The notes beneath the pieces are model-generated. The model was not told where the DNA came from. It made no database searches and was given only the letters and a program-made list of their open reading frames with translations. This document shows, piece by piece, positions 58,030 through 64,000 of a DNA stretch of 64,000 bases. A program made the translations under genes and the position numbers. Source of the stretch: Nectonema munidae (taxonomy: Eukaryota > Nematomorpha > Nectonematoida > Nectonematidae); assembly GCA_030549495.1 (NCBI GenBank), contig JAUIRK010000921.1, positions 664,501-728,500 on the forward strand. The letters are read 5' to 3'. Every line of letters starts with the position of its first letter. Positions within the stretch are counted from its first letter, which is position 1.

Positions 58030-58785
58030 TCCCAAAAATAACCCTCTAACTATAGTTAATATTCCCTAACTAAAATATCTAAGAAACAATTAGGATTTAG
58101 GAAGTTTTCATCTTGGGGTCAATTCGACGATGTTATGTTAGGTTATTAAAATCCTAATAATACCGAAATTGACTTATGGTAACTTCATTTTGGGGTACCT
58201 ACCCTCAACTTGGATGAATAAAATAGACGACCTAGTGTATAAACTTTACGAATGTTTATGACAACCCTTTCACTATTGCTCATAGCTGTACCCCCGGAAA
58301 ACAATTTCTGGTTAGGGCTAGGTTAGGCATAATTAAATAAGATAATGTTTAGTCCTAAAGGTTATTAAGATCTTTAAAGAGTAGATAAAAATGAATAAGC
58401 TAAATATAAATAAATATGTACAACAAAACACAAACATCTGAGAAAGTAAATTTATGAAAAACGTGAAATAGAAGTTCATGTTTTTATTTTAAAGTTTATT
58501 AAATTCATCTTCTTCTTTTTAACTTAACCGTAAATGATAAGCACTATATCGTTTCAGGAATCAATCCTGCGACGGTTTGTAAGGTCATTAAATCCTAACG
58601 ATACCGAAAAAATTATTCGTTAAAAAAGATTAAAGTTAGATACCCTTTATATACAAATAAAAGCTAGATTTTTTTTGCAAATAAATCAAAATAAGTTTAT
58701 ATATTCTTTATAAAAAAATATATATAGTATAATATAAATATTCAAGAAGATGATAGTTTATTGAATCGGTTTAATATATATATAT
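58030..58785. other. Spacer with short local repeats
   Basis: TTAGGATTT and its reverse AAATCCTAA recur (58090, 58145, 58590), and GGGGTCAATTCGACG at 58116 resembles the type-C unit. No gene was recognised. Confidence 0.35.
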
Positions 58786-58789
58786 TTTC

Positions 58790-58930
58790 TTGGCCGATTG
58801 CCCAGTAAAAAAGCTTAGCGTCTCGATTCAATTGGTTTGTGTTCAATTCCCTATCGTGATCATCCCCATCATCTGTCCTGGTTATTCTTCGCTGAGATGC
58901 GATACCGACAACTAAAAAAATATTAAAATT
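58790..58930 (+). mobile_element. tRNA-like SINE copy, degraded
   Basis: TTCAATTGGTTTGTGTTCAA then TTCCCTATCGTGA has a box-B-like part (GTGTTCAATTCCC). A tail with TGAGATGCGATACCGACAAC follows, resembling the SINE block at 12730-12900. Weak. Confidence 0.35.
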
Positions 58931-59049
58931 TTATACAAAATGGTATGCACAATTACTATACTGAAAAATAATTTAAATTATAAAATTTAGGCTATATGCT
59001 CCCATTATGCTTAAGATGGGTAATCACAGTTTTTGTGAATTTGTTTTTA

Positions 59050-59112
59050 AGAGTTGAGAGCCTTGGGGATCGAACCCCTGACCTTCAAATGTTAAGCTAA
59101 GAGGTACACCCA
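59050..59112 (-). mobile_element. tRNA-like SINE head or tRNA relic
   Basis: On the minus strand AAGGTCAGGGGTTCGATCCC then CAAGGCTCTCAAC carries a perfect T-arm/box-B (GGGGTTCGATCCCC). The 5' part (GTTTGGGTGTACCTCTTAGC) does not make a proper D arm, so it is not a working tRNA. Confidence 0.45.
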
Positions 59113-59114
59113 AA

Positions 59115-60560
59115 CAAAAAAAGGTAAAACAAATGAAAAAAAATACAATTAAGATGTTTAGGGCAAATACATCTAAATACCCCTACAATATATTAATAAA
59201 CAGCGAAAAAAAATAATAATTTGATACTCTTAATCTGAGCAAAACACAAAATTTTAATAGTATACTTTTATTTGTTTTTATTATTTTTTTGAATTTCCAA
59301 ATCAAAGTATAAAATAATTTTCCTTAATAATACTTACCAAGTATATATAAAATTTTCCAGGAATTTTATAAATTCTTTAATATTTTGATATAAATGTGCA
59401 AAATTACTATTTTTGCTAAAATTGTATAAAATGTAGTTTAAATATTATTCTCACTTGAAAATTTAGTATGGTTATTATGGCTTTACTCCATAATATTAAA
59501 ACTACGTTTTAATTAGTTTCATAAGCGTATTAATGTTCATTGTTATTATAATCTTCCAATGTAAGTTTTAAATTTTACTTTATTTTTTTTGTACCAGAAC
59601 AAAATTAATGTAAATTTTAAGTCATAACTTATTTACATCTTTTCGCTTTTATTTATGGCATTTCAACAATATTTTCTTCATATTTATATTTAAATTGTAT
59701 CTGTGTGTATTTATTTTTACCCAATTTTCTTCATAAATATATTCCCGTCTTAATATTGTTTAATCCTTTGAGTCAGAATGAGCCACCACTCATCCAGAAA
59801 ATAAGAACGTTTGCTTTATATCAAAATTTATTCGAAAAAATTTTGAAAGTAAAAGCTTTAAAGGATTAGCTAAGTTTTTTTGAAATCAATAATTGTAGAT
59901 CTAAACAGTATTTGTATTCCTTTTTAGTTATTTTTATAAATAATGTTGCTACACTCAAAGTCATAGAAAGTAAACTTGTTTCTAGGTTCGTCATTTCAAG
60001 ATGTTAGAATTTTATAAAACTAACGTCAATCGGCTTTACTTAATTTATGTTTTACTTCCTTTGGTTATTTTATATTAATTATAAAATAAATTTTAATTAT
60101 ATAAGCATCAAAACTTGATCACTTAAGTTATTTTTATAGCAATAGAACCTCGCGTATACTAATTTTAACAAATTGGAACAATCAACATGCCCGAATTAAA
60201 TCAACGTAGAATTTCATTTTTTTTATTTCATTTACTTTATATATATAAATAGAATAGAATATATATTATATTTTATGGGTTTCTTTCTCCCCTTCTCTCT
60301 TTTAGTGTAAAATATCGTCCAGTTAAAAAATCATGTTCTATGACATGAAAGTTATATATTTAAAAAGGCTTTTTTTTATCTCTAATATTTTTACTTGACT
60401 CTGCTGCAGTTATTGTACTGAAACAATTCTTTAAAAATTTGTTCCTTTTAAAGGTTTTGTTTGGATAAATTTGCCAATTTTAGTAAACAATTTTAAAAAA
60501 GATTTGAAGAAAAAATGTCATAGATTTTCACCTAGAAGATATATTTTCCTCTACTGTCTT
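59115..60560. other. Intergenic, nothing recognised
   Basis: Very AT-rich. No coding text, array or terminal repeat was recognised. Confidence 0.5.
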
Positions 60561-60567
60561 TTTTAAG

Positions 60568-60625
60568 AGGCCGAATTGTCTCGATGTCGAGTTGTCTTGA
60601 GGCCGAATTGTCCTGCTACCCCGTC
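60568..60625. repeat. Short-period array (type F)
   Basis: GGCCGAATTGTCTCGATGTC then GAGTTGTCTTGAGGCCGAAT: three units of about 16-18 bp, ending TGTCCTGCTACCCC. The same units are at 63008-63076 in the same orientation. Confidence 0.65.
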
Positions 60626-60711
60626 AGATCGCACCTTCCTAATTGAGGCTAACAATGCATTTTTCCAAATGAGTTTTCAATGTGAGAAAAAAGAATATAG
60701 AATGTGTTATA

Positions 60712-60790
60712 TCCAGGGTTGGAGTCGGGAGTCGGTGGAGTCTGAGATTTTAAAAGGATTTGAGTCAATATCTAATAAAATTTAGAAGAA
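60712..60790. repeat. GGAGTCG-type repeat edge
   Basis: CAGGGTTGGAGTCGGGAGTC then GGTGGAGTCTGAG resembles the end of a widespread invertebrate hAT-like repeat. No partner end was found. Confidence 0.35.
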
Positions 60791-60794
60791 GAAA

Positions 60795-61145
60795 AATAAT
60801 CCAATATACTCTATGTGAAGACATCTTGCATTACGAGTATTGTATCCATGTATGTCTTTATTAAATGTAAGCATACACCTTGGTAAACACAAATCTTTTT
60901 GAAATTTGAAAAAGAACATGCATATTCAATAAAAATAAAGATCATCAAGCTTCAAGCAATTGCATTCAATAAAATTTTCATTTGTATGACTATTGTATTT
61001 TAAATTAAAAACGGATCTCACATTTAGTTTTTGAGTAAACAAAAGAGTTATATTATTTATCATGTATTACTCATTATTTATAATGGAGTAATACAACAGA
61101 TGCTGAACTAAGGCGTTATACATCATCACTTTAATCGTAAAAATA
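60795..61145. other. Spacer, nothing recognised
   Basis: AT-rich sequence with no coding text. Confidence 0.4.
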
Positions 61146-61149
61146 ATCG

Positions 61150-61885
61150 AATGTAATACAAAGTAAATTAAAAAAACATTCTTTCTATCATTTTATCGTT
61201 CAACATTATCTTCAAATTTCCTTCTTTTATATTTGTATGCTGGAAAGTCATATATTTATACTTCTCTTCACTTACCACCAAATAACTCAATTTTAAAAAG
61301 TTAGATACTATATCATAAGAATATTCAGAATCAGATGATGATTCGAATGGGATTAACATAGATATATCTTCCGCATATGTAATATATTTAGCCTGTTCTG
61401 GGAAAAAACCTTTTAGAATTTTGATATAAATATTAAAGAAAAGTGGCCTAAGAATTTACCCTTATGGCACGCCTACTTCTTGAAACATTCAAATCTGGAT
61501 TTCTTCTTATTTACATCTACATAATGTAATCCATTCTGAAGGAAAGACGAAATCAAGTCAATAGCTGAATTACTAAAAGCATACTTTTCAAGTTTTAAAG
61601 GAAGCCTAAAAAGATTCACTAAGTCAAATGCACTCTTAAGATCTATAAACAAAGCTACACAACCCCAGCCTTTCTCAAAATTTTTGGAAATTACAGACAC
61701 AATTGATATCTGTCTATAATTATGAATTTTTGAAGTATCACCTTTTTATGAACAGGTACCAATTTCGAAACTTTCAACGAAGTAGGATAATGAGCCTTTC
61801 TGATCATTTCATTGAAAATTTTAAACGGTTTTACTACAAAACAATCAAATGCAAATTTAGTTCAAGAATTTTTTTGCAAGCAAAT
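61150..61885 (-). mobile_element. LINE reverse-transcriptase relic
   Basis: Minus strand: decayed VSKLVPVHKK and ISIVSVISKIFEK-type text (61790-61675), then CVALFIDLKSAFDLVNLFRL (61667-61610). DLISSFLQNGLHYVDVNKKK follows (near 61563-61505), then a YADD-like box changed to YAEDIS (near 61370) and IVSNFLKLSYLVVSEEKYKY. There are stops between blocks and no 5' or 3' ends. Confidence 0.75.
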
Positions 61886-61889
61886 TGAG

Positions 61890-62905
61890 TGACGCTTCGG
61901 TAGTCGAAGTCGGAAGTGAAAAGTAGACGTTGAATTTATCTATTTTAAATAAATATTTAGATTCCGAATATTCCTGGTCGGATATTATTTCTGTATCTAT
62001 ATGCTTCTCTATATTTCTCTATGTATGATGTACTTATTTAATATTGTTTATTGCTATTGCTTTTAAAATTGAGCTCTGTAAGGACCAAGTCTTAAAGTTA
62101 AAAAAAACATTGTCCATTTGCTTTTCATTTTTCAATCATAAACCGAAGGCCCCAATCTGAAATGTCTGCTTTACACATGAGAACACATGACAAGACATAA
62201 ATCATTGATAGACTGACTAGTAGTAACTTTTATCACTATATTTTTACCCAAATAAGTAAGCAACGGAAAATAGGAAAAATTATTGTAAAATCTTTTTTGC
62301 CTTTAAGTGTGAATGAGTACTACCGTTTTTTAACTTTATAAAAAAAGAGAGCATGCTTGACGAGTTCACCACACTACGCCCACAATTCCGAAAACATTTT
62401 AAGAATAGTACAACAAAGTCTACTACTTCACGTAAACCACCTCTGCACGTGTGTTTGTATCTAATGAGATGTTGCCGCGACTAACAAATAATTTGATTAC
62501 TAAAAATAAATGACATCTTTCTTGCCTCTCTGTCTGGTGTGTTGTTTTCGAGCATTTGATTTATTTTTGCCATGTCCTCCTTTCCTGTGTGATTTTATCA
62601 TAAGACGCATCATCATGCGTATCTTCTTTTACACGACGACTACTCTTTTTTGCAAAAATTATTGTCCTTCCATGTAACAAATCCATGTATTACTTTTTCA
62701 CGTCGTGATGAATGCAACTGTCTGCATTATTTTTCTTATGTTATGCTGCTTGTGTGCATATATGATTATAATGATGTATTAACTCTGATGATGAAAATTT
62801 GTATACTAGAAAAGGAGACTAATAAGTTCAAAAACTTCAAAATTTCTAAACGTATATAGAGACTTATCATTATACTTACAGGTCAAAGCTAGGGTTCGTA
62901 TTAGA
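61890..62905. other. Intergenic, nothing recognised
   Basis: Slightly less AT-rich than the neighbours (62340-62720), but no frame has recognisable content. Confidence 0.4.
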
Positions 62906-62909
62906 GTTG

Positions 62910-63180
62910 TGGCTGATCAAAACGTCCAAAACCAAAACGGGAAGTAGTAGATGAATTCCCTCTGAAAAATTCAGCCTCTAAATACATTGATATTATTATT
63001 GCTTTGGGGGCAAATTGTCTGGAGGCCGATTTTTCCAAAGGTCGAATTGTCTTGAGGCCGAATTGTCCCTCAACCCCAAAACATTCCAAAATCATAGTGT
63101 CTGTAATGAAAGTATCCGAAAAACAAAATGCATGAAATCAAAACTTCCAAAAACCAACACGTCCAAAACTCAAAGATTCT
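62910..63180. repeat. Type-F array plus CCAAAA-rich array (type G)
   Basis: GGCCGAATTGTC-type units at 63008-63076 end in CCTCAACCCC. Around them lie units like AAAACGTCCAAAACC and AAAACTTCCAAAAACC (62916-62940, 63115-63175), which continue after the hAT-like element at 63473-63550. Confidence 0.6.
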
Positions 63181-63186
63181 AAATCT

Positions 63187-63464
63187 CAGATTGGCAAAAA
63201 TTTTTAGCTACAGACTGGTTTGAAGTCTGGCTAAAGTTTAGCGGGCTACAATAAAATTTGGCTCTACGAATTTTTTATAACATAGTGGCATATTGGAAAT
63301 ATGTATGTTTCATTCAATGTACTTGGCAAATAAAATATGTTTTTTTAATATGACACCGTTTATTTTGCAAGATTTTTAACACTCCCATCTAATTTAACTT
63401 CATAAAACTTTCATGTTAAAAGTTTAAGAACCCCGCATGGTGGGCCGCAAGTTGCCAATCCCTG
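63187..63464. mobile_element. hAT-type MITE (probable)
   Basis: Left edge CAGATTGGCAAAAATTTTTA; right edge reversed CAGGGATTGGCAACTTGCGG, with GGGCCGC next, as in hAT ends. The flanks TCTAAATC and TCTCAAAC are only a weak 8-bp match. It lies inside the type-G array. Confidence 0.45.
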
Positions 63465-64000
63465 TCTCAAACGACTCAAAACCAAAATATTTTAAACCAA
63501 GACTTCCAAGAACAAAAAGGCTAATCAAAACCTCCAAAAATAAAATGTTTTGATTCCAATAGTTAATTTCAGTTTTTAAATTTTTTTGGGGACATTTCGT
63601 TGGAATTTCTCAACGAAAAGTTTTAATGATCCATATTAAATTTGGCTTAAATGTGAGAATAACACAACAATGCTTGAATTTTCTCTAATTGAGTTTACTA
63701 TTGTATAATGATAATCTGTCAAAGTTCAACTACTTAACTAACTATTGAAATCGTTCTTTCGAAGAAAGTGTCGTTCTACAAAACTTGAACCCACTCATCT
63801 AGAATTTGGCATACAAGTTCTGTTTAACATGCATACTGGCATTCCAAATTTTTGACCAATAAATTTTCCCGAACCTATGATTTTGTGTCCCAAAGTCAAT
63901 TTTTTCCAAATTTCAATCTAACTTGATACTTGAGTCCATTAAATGATATTCTAAGAAGAACCTTTGTCGAAAAATTGTCGCTACTTTTTCCAAACGAACT
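63465..64000. other. Array remainder and spacer
   Basis: CCAAAA-type units to about 63550, then AT-rich DNA with no recognised feature to the window edge. Confidence 0.4.

Noticed and set aside
59050-59112. Functional tRNA gene on minus strand
   Set aside because: Only the T-arm is convincing; no proper D arm or acceptor pairing.

Overview
The window looks like nuclear DNA of an AT-rich arthropod-type animal. A metazoan GTP cyclohydrolase I gene with a phase-conserved intron sits at the left edge. The rest is mostly transposon debris (LINEs, hAT, Merlin, piggyBac, Tc1/IS630-like, Mutator-like, Helitron), with a few thin host exons. A crustacean, possibly a parasitic copepod, is a guess from general look; nothing here proves it. 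No rRNA, intact tRNA, CRISPR array or bacterial operon was seen.

Layout. 0-3.5 kb: two exons of GTP cyclohydrolase I (minus strand), with a dead Tc1/IS630-type transposon in its intron. 4.7-7.6 kb: a hAT MITE, then a piggyBac relic split by a small Merlin element. 8-10.5 kb: a dead LINE. 10.7-15.5 kb: short-period arrays in inverted pairs, a tRNA-like SINE and a MITE. 16.4-20 kb: two LINE relics. 21.5-22.3 kb: a 141-bp satellite. 22.7-23.5 kb: a hAT relic. 23.9-29.9 kb: candidate host exons (the best pair at 26275-26681), a degenerate repeat field, and a 483-bp element whose ends are minisatellite-like arrays. 30.4-34.1 kb: two LINE relics of one family in convergent orientation; the first is split by a 961-bp Mutator-like element that carries a FLYWCH zinc finger.

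34.2-39.4 kb: a Helitron with an uninterrupted Rep-helicase frame. It lacks its 5' end and is flanked by a perfect 154-bp direct repeat. 41.2-49.9 kb: a candidate host gene with two phase-matched exons. Its large putative intron holds RTE-like and other LINE pieces and a broken endogenous copy of a negative-strand RNA virus polymerase (L) gene. 51.6-56.9 kb: a long R1/I-type LINE relic with two later insertions. 57-64 kb: more LINE pieces, tRNA-like SINE copies, short arrays and a hAT-type MITE.

The most interesting signals are three. First, the 154-bp target-like duplication around the 5'-truncated Helitron. Second, two elements with 9-bp target duplications and GGTT-type ends built from short-period arrays, with hints of further families of the same design. 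Third, the virus polymerase fossil.
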